Assembly (NCBI RefSeq): GCF_001704415.2
Contig: NC_030823.1
Location: 75,454,458 to 75,518,457, forward strand
Source of the DNA: Capra hircus
Lineage: Eukaryota > Chordata > Mammalia > Artiodactyla > Bovidae
DNA: 64,000 bases
Reading direction: 5' to 3'
The position numbers and the translations under genes are program-made. The notes below the pieces were generated by a model. It had not been told where the DNA came from. It saw only the letters and a list, made by a program, of their open reading frames with translations, and searched no databases. Of this stretch, positions 45,995 to 56,513 are shown one piece after another (the first letter of the stretch is position 1; the number at the start of each line of letters is the position of its first letter).

Positions 45995-46130
45995 ATGTAG
46001 GCAGGTGTGCTCGGTTGCTAAGTCATATCTGACTCTTTGAGACCCCATAGACTGTAGCCCACCAGGCTCAGACTTTGTCTATGGGATTTCCTAGGCAAGA
46101 ATACTGGAGTGGGTTGTCATTTCCTTCTCC
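45995..46130 (-). mobile_element. Bov-A/Bov-tA SINE body fragment
   Basis: Minus-strand Bov-A body (ctcggttgctaagtcatatc to gtcatttccttctcca) lacking the tRNA-like head. It stops at a ta microsatellite. Confidence 0.88.
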
Positions 46131-46134
46131 AATA

Positions 46135-46160
46135 TATATACACATATAGATGTGTATATA
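46135..46160. repeat. Palindromic ta/ca microsatellite
   Basis: Arms 46135-46145 and 46150-46160 are exact reverse complements (11 bp) with a 4-base loop. Confidence 0.85.
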
Positions 46161-46456
46161 CACATATGAAATGCAAATATTTGAGAGAGAAATAAAATAC
46201 TAATATGTGGAGAACTGGTAAATCCAGGTGAACGATATATGAATGTTTGCTATATTACTGCAACAATTTGGTAGGTTTGAGAAATTTCAAAATAAAACAT
46301 TGGGGAGATTTAAAAAAAAGAGTCTAATGGGCACTTAATTAAACAAAGACATTACCTTCCTCGTAAAGGGACCTGTAAACCTACTGGGGTCACAGTGTGA
46401 GTGAGATGACTCTTCTTTCCTTCCACACCTCAGCCTCGCTAGAGATCTGACTTGCG

Positions 46457-48823
46457 TTCAGTTCAGTTCAGTCGCTCAGTCGTGTCCGACTCTTTGCAAC
46501 CCCATGAATTGCAGCACGCCAGGCCTCCCTGCCATCACCAACTCCCGGAGATTACCCAAACTCATGGCCATCGAGTCGGTGATGCCATCCAGCCATCTCA
46601 TCCTCTGCCGTCCCCTTCTCCTCCTGCCCCCAATCCCTCCCAGCATCAGTCTTTTCCAATGAGTCAACTCTTCACATGAGGTGGCCAAAGTACTGGAGTT
46701 TCAGCTTTAGCATCAGTCCTTCCAATGAACATCCAGGACTGATATCCTTTAGGATGGACTGGTTGGATCTCCTTGCAGCCCAAGGGACTCTCAAAAGTCT
46801 TCTCCAACACCACAGTTCAAAAGCATCAATTCTTCGGTGTTCTGCTTTCTTCACAGTCCAACTCTCACATCCATACATGACCACTGGAAAAAAAAATAGC
46901 CTTGACTAGACGGACCTTTATTGGCAAAGTAATGTCTTTGGTTTTTAATATGCTTTCTAGGTTGGTCATAACTTTCCTTCCAAGGAAGTAAGCGTCTTTT
47001 AATTTCATGGCTACAATCACCATCTGCAGTGATTTTGAAGCCCCCCAAAATAAAGTCTGACACTGTTTCCACTGTTTCCCCATCTATTCCCATGAAGTGA
47101 TGGGACCAGATGCCATGATCTTCGTTTTCTGAATGTTGAGCTTTAGGCCAACTTTTTCACTCTCCTCTTTCACTTTCATCAAGAGGCTCTTTAGTTCCTC
47201 TTCACTTTCTGCCAGAAGGGTGGTGTCATCTTCATATCTGAGGTTATTGATATTTCTCCTGGCAACCTTAATTCCAGCTTGTGCTTCTTCCAGCCCTGCA
47301 TTTCTCATGATGTACTCTGCATAGTAGTTATATAAGCAGGGTGACAATATACAGCCTTGATGTACTCCTTTTTTTATTTGGAACCAGTCTGTTGTTCCAT
47401 GTCCAGTTCAAACTGTTGCTTCCTGACCTGCGTATAGGTTTCTCAAGAGGCAGGTCAGGTGGCCTGGTATTCCCATCTCTTTCAGAATTGTCCACAGTTT
47501 ATTGTGATCCACACAGTCAAAGGCTTTGGCATAGTCAATAAAGCAGAAATAGATGTTTTTCTGGAACTCTCTTGCTTTTTTGATGACCCAGCAGATGTTG
47601 GCAATTTGTTCTCTGGTTCCTCTACCTTTTCTAAAACCAGCTTGAACATCTGGAAGTTCACCGTTCATATATTGCTGAAGCCTGGCTTGGAGAATTTTGA
47701 GCATTACTTTACTAGCGTGTGAGATGAGTGCAACTGTGTGGTAGTTTGAACATTTTTTGGTATTGCATTGCCTTTCTTTGGGATTGGAGTGAAAACGGAC
47801 CTTTTCCAGTCCTGTGGCCACTGCTGAGTTTTCCAAATGTGCTGGCATATTGAGTGCAGCACTTTCACAGCATCATCTTTCAGGATTTGAAATAGCTCAA
47901 CTGGATTTCCATCGCCTCCACTAGCTTTGTTTGTAGTGATGCTTTCTAAAGCCCACTTGACTTCACATTTTTTTTTCCTTTCTTTTCCATGGGGATCGTC
48001 TTGATCCCCTGTCTCCTGTACAACGTCACGAACCTCTGTCCATAGTTCATCAGGCACTCTGTCTATCTAATCTAACCCCTTACCTCTATTTCTCACTTCC
48101 ACTGTATAATCATAAGGGATTTGATTTAGGTCATATCTGAATGGTCTAGCGGTTTTCCCTACTTTCTTCAATTTAAGTCTAAATTTGGCAGTAAGGAGTT
48201 CATGATCTGAGCCACAGTCAGCTCCCGGTCTTGTTTTTGCTGACTATATAGAGCTTCTCCATCTTTGGCTGCAAAGAATATAATCAATCTGATTTTGGTG
48301 TTGACCATCTGGTGATGTCCATGTGTAGAGTCTTCTCTTGTGTTGGTGGAAGAGGGTGTTTGCTATGACCTGTGCGTTCTCTTGGCAAAACTCTATTAGC
48401 CTTTGCTCTGCTTCATTCCATATTCCAAGGCCAAATTTGCCTGTTACTCCAGGTGTTTCTTGACTTCCTACTTTTGCACTCCAGTCCCCTATAATGAAAA
48501 GGACATCCTTTTTGGGTGTTAGTTCTAAAAGGTCTTGTAGGTCTTCATAGAACCGTTCAACTTCAGCTTCTTCAGCATTACTGGTTGGGGCATAGACTTG
48601 GATTACGGTGATATTGAATGGTTTGCCTTGGAAATGAACAGAGATCATTCTGTCGTTTTTGAGATTGCATCCAAGTACTGCATTTCAGACTCTTTTGTTG
48701 ACCGTGATGACTACTCCATTTCTCCTAAGGGATTCCTGCCCTCAGTAGTAGATATAATGGTCATCTGATTTAAATTCACCCATTCCAGTCCATTTTAGTT
48801 CGCTGATTCCTAGAATGTCAACA
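46457..48823 (-). mobile_element. BovB LINE, 5'-truncated, 2.4 kb
   Basis: Minus-strand BovB that retains most of the endonuclease, the whole RT region and the ttcagttcagttcag tail. It is truncated within the endonuclease N-terminus near tcctagaatgtcaac. No clear TSD seen. Confidence 0.95.
46470..48820 (-). pseudogene. BovB endonuclease/RT remnant with altered catalytic sites
   Basis: Blocks: endonuclease C-terminal half at 48244-48648 (ITVIQVYAPTSNAEEAE, GDWSAKVGSQ, YTWTSPDGQ); linker/RT start at 47704-48057; RT core at 47408-47848 (DVQAGFRKGRGTREQ, DYAKAFDCVDHNKLW); motif C at 47084-47347, which reads RYEDDTTL instead of the usual YADD; then C-terminal blocks at 46851-47093 and 46672-46884. 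The GDWN motif reads GDWS (Ser codon 48478-48480). Changes of frame between blocks confirm it is a pseudogene. Confidence 0.93.
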
Positions 48824-48853
48824 TGTAGAGAGTAAGAAAGTCCAGTGTTCAGG

Positions 48854-48978
48854 GACATCCTGGGTGGTCCAGTGGTTTGGACTCTGCAGTCTCACGGCAG
48901 GGGGAGTGGGTTCAGTCCTTGGTGGGGAACTGAGATCATGTAGGCTGGAAGGTGCCACCAAAATCAAACAAAAAAGGA
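48854..48978 (+). mobile_element. CHR-type SINE
   Basis: Plus-strand CHR SINE: gggacatcctgggtggtcca, then ggttcagtccttggtgggga and an A-rich tail. Diverged. Confidence 0.75.
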
Positions 48979-48979
48979 A

Positions 48980-49062
48980 AAGATGAAGGACAGGGAAGCC
49001 TGGCATGCTGCAGTCCATGGGGTCGCAGAGTCAGGCAGGACTGAGCGACTGAACTGACTGAA
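48980..49062 (+). mobile_element. BovB/Bov-A tail fragment
   Basis: Only the last 80 bases of the BovB-type tail (aaggacagggaagcctggca to gcgactgaactgactg), directly after the CHR SINE and followed by an A-rich run. Confidence 0.85.
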
Positions 49063-49183
49063 AAAAAACAAAAACAAAAACACTGCCAGTTACTTTTCCA
49101 GCAAATGTGGGTTTATTTGGGATTAGCAGAGAATTGAAATTTGCAACCCTTGCAAGCCATGGTCAGCAAAATTAGGATCACTT

Positions 49184-49804
49184 GCAGCCATGAAATTAAA
49201 AGACGCTTACTCCTTGGAAGGAAAGTTGTGACCAACCTAGATAGAATATTCAAAAGCAGAGACATTACTTTGCCAACAAAGGTCTGTCTAGTCAAGGCTA
49301 TGGTTTTTCCTGTAGTCATGTATGGATGTGAGAGTTGGACTGTGAAGAAAGCTGAGTGCCGAGGAATTGATGCTTTGGAAATGTGGTGTCGGAAAAGACT
49401 CTTGAGAGTCCCTTGGACTGCAAGGAGATCCAACCAGTCCATTCTGAAAGAGATCAGTCCTGGGTGTTCTTTGGAAGGAATGATGCTGAAGCTGAAACTC
49501 CAGTACTTTGGCCACCTCATGTGAAGAGTTGACTCATTGGAAAAGACTCTGATGCTGGGGGGAATTGGGGGCAGGAGGAGAAGGGGACGGCAGAGGATGA
49601 GATGGCTGGATGGCATCACTGACTTGAAGCACATGAGTTTGAGTGAACTCTGGGAGTTGGTGATGGACAGGGAAGCCTGGCGTGCTGCGATTCATGGGGT
49701 CGCAAAGAGCTGGACACGACTGAGCGTCTGAACTGAACTGAGCTAAAAGGATCTAAAGTTAACTAACGAATTAAATAAGGATCTAAAATTAACTAAAGGG
49801 AACT
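49184..49804 (+). mobile_element. BovB LINE 3' end with 15-bp TSD and unusual repeat tail
   Basis: Plus-strand BovB beginning at gcagccatgaaattaaaa, with a readable RT C-terminal frame (49141-49524). Direct repeats aaattaggatcactt at 49169-49183 and 49805-49819 are identical. Between the normal gaact tail and the right repeat lies a 63-base segment (49742-49804) of about 30-base imperfect units resembling the target site. Confidence 0.95.
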
Positions 49805-49815
49805 AAATTAGGATC
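49747..49815 (+). repeat. About 30-bp imperfect tandem units at the BovB tail
   Basis: aaggatctaaagttaactaa (49747-49766) recurs with one change at 49777-49796. A third ggatc with similar flanks falls in the right TSD at 49811. Confidence 0.88.
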
Positions 49816-49822
49816 ACTTAAC

Positions 49823-49996
49823 CTGTAGGAGCTGTGGATTCAATCCCTGGGTCAGGACGATCCCCTGGAGAAGGAAATGGCAACCCACTCCAGAATTCTT
49901 GCCTGGAGAATCCCAGGGACAGAGGAGCCTGGCGGGCTACAGTCCGTGGGGTCACTAGGAGTCAAGACTCAGCAACTAAACAACAACAACAACAAA
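49823..49996 (+). mobile_element. Bov-tA SINE, 5'-truncated, (CAA)n tail
   Basis: Plus-strand Bov-tA starting inside the tRNA-like head (gattcaatccctgggtcag) and ending in five to six aac units. Confidence 0.92.
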
Positions 49997-50097
49997 CTAA
50001 AAGGAAGTGCAGAGTTACTGTCTGTTCTAGTTTCTCAACTAAAGGCAAATAACAGAGAAACATGTCGTGATTAGTAATATTCTACTTTCCCCTCAAG

Positions 50098-50308
50098 TGC
50101 GCTTAGTCATTCAGTTGTGTCTGACTCTTTGCGACCCTGTGGGCTGCAGTCCACCAGACCCCCCGCCCATGAAATTTTCCAGGCAAGAATATTGGGTTGC
50201 TGTTTCCTTCCCCAGGGGATCTTCCCAAGCCAGGGATCAAACACACATCTGTTTCATCTGTTGCATTGTCAGACGGGTTCTGTACCACGGTGCCACCTGG
50301 AAAGGCCT
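50098..50308 (-). mobile_element. Bov-tA SINE
   Basis: Complete minus-strand Bov-tA (gcttagtcattcagttgtgt to gtgccacctggaaaggcc) with several small deletions in the body. Confidence 0.92.
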
Positions 50309-50895
50309 CGTTACTTTTTCTTCCGCCCTGCCAGTGAGCCCTCTGGGTCAGAGCCCCGTGCTGGACCACCAGGGCTACAGAGAAGACCAAGACAGGACCT
50401 GCCCACCCAGAAGCCCGTCTCTCCAGTGAGAGCCACTATATCACATTGAGAAATAAGGAAACACACTTTAATGCTTAACTAGTTGTCTTAGCTTATATGA
50501 TTTTTTAAAAAAGAAATCATACTTTAGTAAATTTTATACTATGAAGTATTCCGTGTCTGGAGCAATGCCTACCAACAGAAGAAGGATGTGGAAAGCTGCC
50601 ATTCTTGTGAAACTGGCAGGGTCTAGGCTTTCTTGCCCGCTGTGATGAGCCTGTGGCTTGGAGTGGACTATGTGGAGGTGTCTCACTCTGTAGAAATGTT
50701 ATTAAAAATCTCTTAGCTCTCTCATCAGGAACTGTCGTCTGAAAAATCAAGAGTAACTTCTTAGAGAAAGAGTCTGCTGACTGGGAGACTGAAGTCAGGA
50801 GTGTCTCAGGTTTGTGGCACGGGATCCTGCATGGACACAGCCCCTTAAGAGAACAGGGCTTCATTTACTTTAACTAAAAACTTATGCCCTGGATC
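50309..50895. other. Unique DNA, no gene seen
   Basis: No repeat or exon recognised. The reverse 115-codon frame at 50517-50864 has no domain. Confidence 0.4.
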
Positions 50896-51052
50896 TTTTT
50901 ATCACACGGGATTCTCTAGTTGCGGTGCATGGGCTCAGTAAATGTGGCCCGGGGGCTTAGTTACCCTCGACACCTTAGTTTCCTGACCGAACTAAGGTTG
51001 AACCCAGGTCCCCTGTGTTGGAAGGCAGATTCCTAACAGCCAGGAAAGTCCC
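50896..51052 (-). mobile_element. CHR-type SINE, diverged
   Basis: Minus-strand CHR body (ggattctctagttgcggtgc, cgaactaaggttgaacccag) with the head at the right ending aggaaagtccc. Internally rearranged. Confidence 0.7.
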
Positions 51053-51344
51053 AAGAGAGGGATATGTCTAAGCTAAGTGGGTGGGATGCAGGGACCGAGA
51101 CAAAGACTGCAGCATCGTCACTTGTTCTTCTGATGGTTTGTGTAACCAATCCAGCTTTCTAAGTCGGCATCTAATTCTTTTCTAAAAAAAGAACAATTTA
51201 AAAATTCTCATTTATTTTGACAATGGGTAAAATTAACATTGAAATTATGATGAGGAAACATATATACAGTCAGCGTAGATGCGATTCTAGTTTTCAGTAT
51301 GTTTATCTCGACAAACCAGTGTAGATCATCTTTTACGTAATTTT

Positions 51345-51690
51345 TAAAATTTTATCTGAAATTTTTATTTTATGTTGGAGTATAGCTGTGTGACAATGTT
51401 GTGTTGGTTTTAGGTGTGTGTACAGCAAAGTGATTCAGTTATACGAATCAGTTATACATCTATTTGTTATCTATTGTTTTTCAAATTCCTTTCCCATTTA
51501 GGTTATTCCTGAGTATTGAGCAGAGTTCCCTACGCTGCACAGGAGGTCCTTGTCGGTTATCTATTTTAAATACAGCAGTGTGTCCAGGTCCATCCCAAAT
51601 TCCCAATCTGTCCCCCTGCCCTTCCCCTCTGGTAACCAGAAGCTCATCCTTTAAGTCTGTAAGTCTGTTTCCTGTTTTGTAAATATAAAT
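51345..51690 (-). mobile_element. L1 3' UTR, minus strand
   Basis: Reverse complement of the artiodactyl L1 3' UTR: gttggagtatagctgtgtga, gtacagcaaagtgattcagt, gttccctacgctgcacagga, ctggtaaccagaagctcatc. Non-coding. Confidence 0.88.
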
Positions 51691-52599
51691 ACTATATTTA
51701 TTAAATATCTTTACAGTTTATGTAAATGTAGTTACAGAACTATTCCTGCATAAATTATACTTCAGACATCCAATTCAGGTCCTCGCCTCTTGGGTAAGAC
51801 AAATAATCATCTGAGCAGAGAAGGGCAACTCATTTGTCTATGCAAATTCGGTCTTGCTTCATTGTTCAGCTATCTTTGCCACAAGCATCCTGTGTACAGT
51901 TAAAATTTTGACATGGACACTGTCAGTTTTTAGTTGAGAAATTCAATTTGGCAAAAAATTCAACATTTTTAAACAAATAGAATCCGAATGCTTTCCATTC
52001 TACATTTTGTTTCGTAGGCAGATTCTGGGTTTCTGATATTGCAAAATTCGTGAAATGCAGACATGTGATACTTTCCAGGGAAACTGAATGCTGTGGCTTC
52101 TACCAAAGATAGCCGATGTAAGGTGATAAGGGGATTTGCGAGGAAAACAGTCTTAAGGCAAGTTACTAGTTTGGCTTGTTAAATTGGAGGCACAGTTGGT
52201 TAGCCGGTAGAGTTTTGGCTGCAGACATCTTAAGGACCAGAGAATAATTTCTTCTAAAGAGGAATGGATTCACAGGTCATCAAAATATGGCAGTTTAGAT
52301 TTGAAAGGATAAGGGTAGTTATAAGATGAGCTAAGGAGTGTCCATGGAGCCGGAGATGAAGACAGAGAGCTTGCGTTTACAGAATGGGTGAAAGACGGAG
52401 AGCCGTCGGAGGGGACCAGAAACCCCGGGGGCCCAACCACCCCTCACGTCGAAATGAGCTCAGCTGAGAGTCCTCACTGGTGGACTGTTCAGGGTCCGCA
52501 GTGTATCTGCGTCAGATGGCCGGCAGAGGGTCCCTACCATGGGGCCATCCCACGGCCGCTCGGTATGCCTCCGTTGAGACACTTAGAGAAAGCACTGGA
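51691..52599. other. Unique DNA, no gene seen
   Basis: No repeat recognised. 52380-52590 is locally CpG-bearing. The 123-codon frame at 52388-52759 runs into the MIR and has no domain. Confidence 0.4.
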
Positions 52600-52775
52600 A
52601 TTAGCAAGCCTGGGACTGAATTCCAGTTCTTCCACGGGCATGTTTAACTTCCGAGCCTTGGTGTTCATCTGTAAGATGGGGAATGGGGTACCATATGATT
52701 CTCGTTATATGTATTTCAAGGGGTTGTGGGCAAAAAACACATTTGGCAATGATTTGTGAACTGCAGAGTGCATTC
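52600..52775 (+). mobile_element. MIR SINE
   Basis: Plus-strand MIR: gcctgggactgaattccagt, then ttcatctgtaagatggggaa and a ggggttgtgggc-like block in the usual order. Confidence 0.78.
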
Positions 52776-52939
52776 GAATTGAAGGACTCTGTTATCACTG
52801 TTGGAGCTCGGAGTTTACCTGGGCTGATATTCTCAGACTGGGGTGGAAATGGGTTAAATTTGGACAATTTGGGGTCAGAATGGGTGCAAAGACTTCATTT
52901 TCAGTCTTTTCTTAAAGTGAGGGCATTTTTCTTCTTCTT

Positions 52940-53100
52940 TTTTTTTTTAAAATTTATTTATTGTGCTGCGCTGGGTCTTAGCTGCGGCCGGCAGGATCTT
53001 TGGTCCTCACTCAGTATGTGGGGTCTAGTTCCCTGACCAGGGATTGAACACAGGCCCCCTGCACTGGGCGTCTTAGCCACTGGACCACCAGGGAAGTCCC
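52940..53100 (-). mobile_element. CHR-type SINE
   Basis: Minus-strand CHR: head at the right (ccaccagggaagtccc), B-box-like gggattgaacacagg, body with gtggggtctagttccctgac, and a T-rich left end corresponding to the A tail. Confidence 0.87.
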
Positions 53101-53296
53101 AAGTGAGGACATTCTTAACAGGTAGGCAGGAAAAGGATGCTATTTTATTTCCTTTCTGACTTTTAAACCGTCTCTTATGTTTGCAAATCTGCTCCCTTGT
53201 GAAGTTGGGCTCACTGGTGCCGGGTTAGCTGTGTGATGAGGAGTGGGTGCTGTCAGGGCTCAGATCCCCTTAGATCCCTGTATCCTTGGACCTCTG

Positions 53297-53494
53297 ATGC
53301 TGGGCAAGATTGAGGGCAGGAGGAGGAGACGACAGAGGATGAGATGGTTGGATGGCATCATCGACTCAATGGATGTGAGCTTCACCAAGCTCCAGGCAAT
53401 ATTGAGGGACAGGGAAGCCTGATGTGCTGCAGTCCATGGGGGTCACAAAGCATCGGGCATGACTGAGTGACTGAACAACAACAAGAAACACCAA
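53297..53494 (+). mobile_element. BovB LINE 3' end with perfect 15-bp TSD
   Basis: 198-bp plus-strand BovB tail, including gaccgacagagga-like RT C-terminal codons and ending in an aacaacaacaag stretch. Direct repeats atccttggacctctg at 53282-53296 and 53495-53509. Confidence 0.95.
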
Positions 53495-53509
53495 ATCCTT
53501 GGACCTCTG

Positions 53510-54282
53510 CTGAGGGCTGGTCACCCCTACCTGCCCTCCTCCCCTTCCCCTCCCCTGCAATGCCCCTCTGTTTTGCCTGGGGATTTTACGGCCCACCTGC
53601 CATGTTTGCCACAGAGATGGAAGCTCCTGGAATTTGCAGTCCCCTCCAGACCATCAGTCCACAGCCTGTAGCCAAGCCCCGCTTGGTGAGAGGTGCTGAG
53701 CCCAGCTTCCTTGCCCTGAGCAAGGACGAACCCCACCTTGCACACAATTTGCACTTCAGAGCCCCCTATGGGATCTGGAAGGGTGACGTTTGACCTGAAG
53801 CGACCCCTTCTACACTCAGTCTGCTCTCCTATCCTGCTTCGCCTCCCCTTTCCTGGTTTCTCCTGGGAGCGAGTCCCTAACCAACCCCCCAGGGCCTGAA
53901 CTTCCTCCTCTCAGGCTGGGGTCTGCCTTGGGGACACCCGAGACAGTGACTCCACCGAGAACACCTGAAGCTGTTTCCACTGGATCCCTCCTCACACCAA
54001 ACCATCTGGAATTAAGTTTCAGTGTACATAAAGAGTTTTGTTTCTATCTTATATAATTCTTATATCAAAGCTATAATGGCAATATAAAGAAGTGGATGAA
54101 TAAGTTGATAGACACAACCAAGAGCCCTATAAAATATCCCTCACAATTTTGAAAGACTAAGCCAACCCATGATAATTACAAAATGTTTGGTTTAAATCTA
54201 TACTCTGAGCCCCATACATTAACGCGTGCTGTGTGTCTGACCCAACCATCACTGCTTTGCGTGCATCATCAAATTTCTTTCA
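53510..54282. other. Unique DNA, no gene seen
   Basis: Pyrimidine-rich then AT-rich sequence without recognised repeats. The frame at 53467-53793 begins in the BovB tail. Confidence 0.4.
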
Positions 54283-54490
54283 AGGCTTCGCTAGCGCTGA
54301 GCATGTAAAGAATCTACCTGCAGGGCAGGAGACACAGGGGTTAGAGGTTGGATCGCTGGATCGGGAAGATCCTCTGGAGAAGGAAATGGCAATCCACTTC
54401 AGTATTCTTGCCTGAAAAATCCCATGGACAGAGGAGCCTGGCGGGCTGCAGTCCATGAGGCCGCAAAGACATGACTAAGCGATTGTGCTC
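54283..54490 (+). mobile_element. Bov-tA SINE
   Basis: Plus-strand Bov-tA with a diverged head (ggcttcgctagcgctgag), canonical body, and a short deletion near the tail (ccgcaaagacatgactaagc). Confidence 0.91.
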
Positions 54491-54499
54491 CCACGGATG

Positions 54500-54655
54500 T
54501 CTAATTTCTTTAGCAAATCTGCGAAGCTGGGCTTATCACCCCCAACTTACAGATGAGGAAACTGAGGCTCTGGAGGTGAGGTAACTAGTTCCCGGTGGTA
54601 CAGTAGATGGCTGAATACTCAATTTGGACTCCTGAGCCTATGTACTTGCCAGCAA
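54500..54655 (-). mobile_element. MIR SINE
   Basis: Antisense MIR core: aacttacagatgaggaaact, gaggctctggaggtgagg, then ggctgaatactcaatttgga. Confidence 0.8.
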
Positions 54656-56096
54656 ATTCTCGAAATGGGTAAAATAACAAAAAAAATCTTTCAATCTGGT
54701 TTCTTCTTTGTTAATTAGATTAAATAAGAATATGTTCTTTTATAGAATTCTTGATTTAAAATTATTCTAAATCCCATGAAAACTCTTATGCAGTATAAAG
54801 TATTAGAAGTTGCTCATGAAAAATCTTTTTCCCTCTGGGCGGCTTGGAAAGGACCCTCGCGTAGTAATGAGAGGTCCTGTCATGAAAGACTCCTGGACAG
54901 TGTGTTTAAGCGAAGAAGCACTTCTTTGAAAAATGGCCATTTTGGTATTTTAGGCCACTTAAGAATATGACATTAGCTCCCTTTGGACGTTTGATTGATG
55001 GTAGAAAAGCTGAGAAAGACAGAGCTTTGAGCCACTAGACTCCGTGTGTTTCTAGCTATCTGCACAATGGATTAAATGGTACTTTTCTTTTGAGGATGTT
55101 TTAAGAACGATTAAACACACTGTTTCATAATTTCTAATCAGTTTTCCTATCCCCTTGGCCCCAGGAAAGGCTATGGATGAAATTCAGTCAGGCAGAGAAA
55201 GGGTCATCATCCTTGCTCTGGGAATTGTTTGAAAATTCTCCAAGGATATGTGGTCAAGTCCACTTTGGTGTGATGACAGATGGACCATATATTTCTCTAC
55301 AGAGTGAGCCATTTCTCTGAAAAGGCTGGAGTTGTTAAGCTGTGGCAGAGAAACGTGCAGAAGTGTATCAAGAGGAATGGTCTGTAACCTTACAGACTAC
55401 CCTGCAACTAAATAAAAACAGTTCTGCCGGAAATACTGGAAAAATAACCGTGTGCCGATGGAGGAGAAGACCAAAGGAAAGGGCAGTTCAGAGACAGCCT
55501 GGCCCTGCACGTCTGGCTTAGCCCCTCGCCTGCGAGTGGAGCTCGGAAAAGCAAGGGGCTTGCGCTCCAGCGTGCTGAGAGGCAAAGAATTAAGACCAGC
55601 TGAGTTTCTGTGCGAGATGAAATGGCCTTCCAAACCCCACTCCTGTCTGTGGGAAGTAGCTGCACAAATGTTTTACCATTCCATAAAATTCCCAAGTATG
55701 TGCTTGCTTCGGTTGTTTTTAATGTGCTGCTTGAATACCGTACCTGAAATAGCTTTTGTAGACTGAGATGCACGCATTTTAAATGGAAGCTGTCCAGGGA
55801 GCTGGGTGGCAGGGTAGGCGGGCAGTGAGAACAGAGGCAGGAATGGGAACTCATTTAGGAAAACAAGGCAAGGAGGCAGGGAGACAGTAGGATGGTGGGG
55901 AGGAGACGGAGGAACATAGAGAAAAGAAATGGGGAGCAGAAAGCTGAGGACAAGGTTGAAAGGCATCAGAGGGTTGTGCCAAAAATATGTCATCAATCAG
56001 ACTTCTGAAGAAAACAAACTCCAGCTTCAAGTGGTATCTCTTTAAAAATTTGAAATCCATCCTCAAGGACTCAGCAGACCTCTCTGTGTTTATAAT
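54656..56096. other. Unique DNA, no gene seen
   Basis: No recognised repeat over about 1.4 kb. Frames on both strands around 55400-55990 (up to 148 codons) overlap one another and lack domains. Confidence 0.4.
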
Positions 56097-56308
56097 GAAA
56101 GTGAAAGTGTTAGTCACTCGGTTGTGTCCGACATGCTGTGAACCCCAGGGCTGCAGCCCGCCAGGCTCCTGTGTCCATGGGCCTCTCCAGGCAGGCATAC
56201 TGGAGTGGGTGGCCGTGCCCTTCTCCAGGGGGTCTTCCCGACCCAGGGATGGAACCTGGATCTCCTGCATTGCAGGAGATTCTTTACCATCTGAATCACC
56301 AGGAAGCC
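56097..56308 (-). mobile_element. Bov-tA SINE
   Basis: Complete minus-strand Bov-tA (gttagtcactcggttgtgtc to tgaatcaccaggaagcc). Confidence 0.93.
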
Positions 56309-56344
56309 ATGGATTGTCCCTATTTTGGAATTTTTTAGTCCGTT

Positions 56345-56513
56345 CTATTTTTTTTTTTAAGTCTTTATTGAATTTGTTGCAGTTTGCTTCTGTTTTATGT
56401 TTTGTTATTTTCGACTGTGAGGCATGTGGGATCTAAGCTCCCAGACCAGGGATCGAACCCGCACCCCCTACATTGGAGGACACAGTCTCAACCACTGGCC
56501 CACCAGGGAAGTC
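56345..56513 (-). mobile_element. CHR-type SINE
   Basis: Minus-strand CHR: T-rich left end (A tail), gaggcatgtgggatctaagc, gaccagggatcgaacccgca, and head ccaccagggaagtc. Confidence 0.87.

Larger units (their letters stand above)
45300..46320 (+). mobile_element. Probable ancient L1 (L1ME-type) 3' end, interrupted
   Basis: Phrases in order fit an old L1 3' end: gaaattatagagcatcatac, gaatcagaaacatccagatc, tctgcaagacaattagctgg, ctcttaggagacacatagta, then after the insertions ggtaaatccaggtgaacgat and aatttcaaaataaaacattg. A BovB fragment (45812-45950) and a SINE (45995-46130) split it. Confidence 0.55.
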
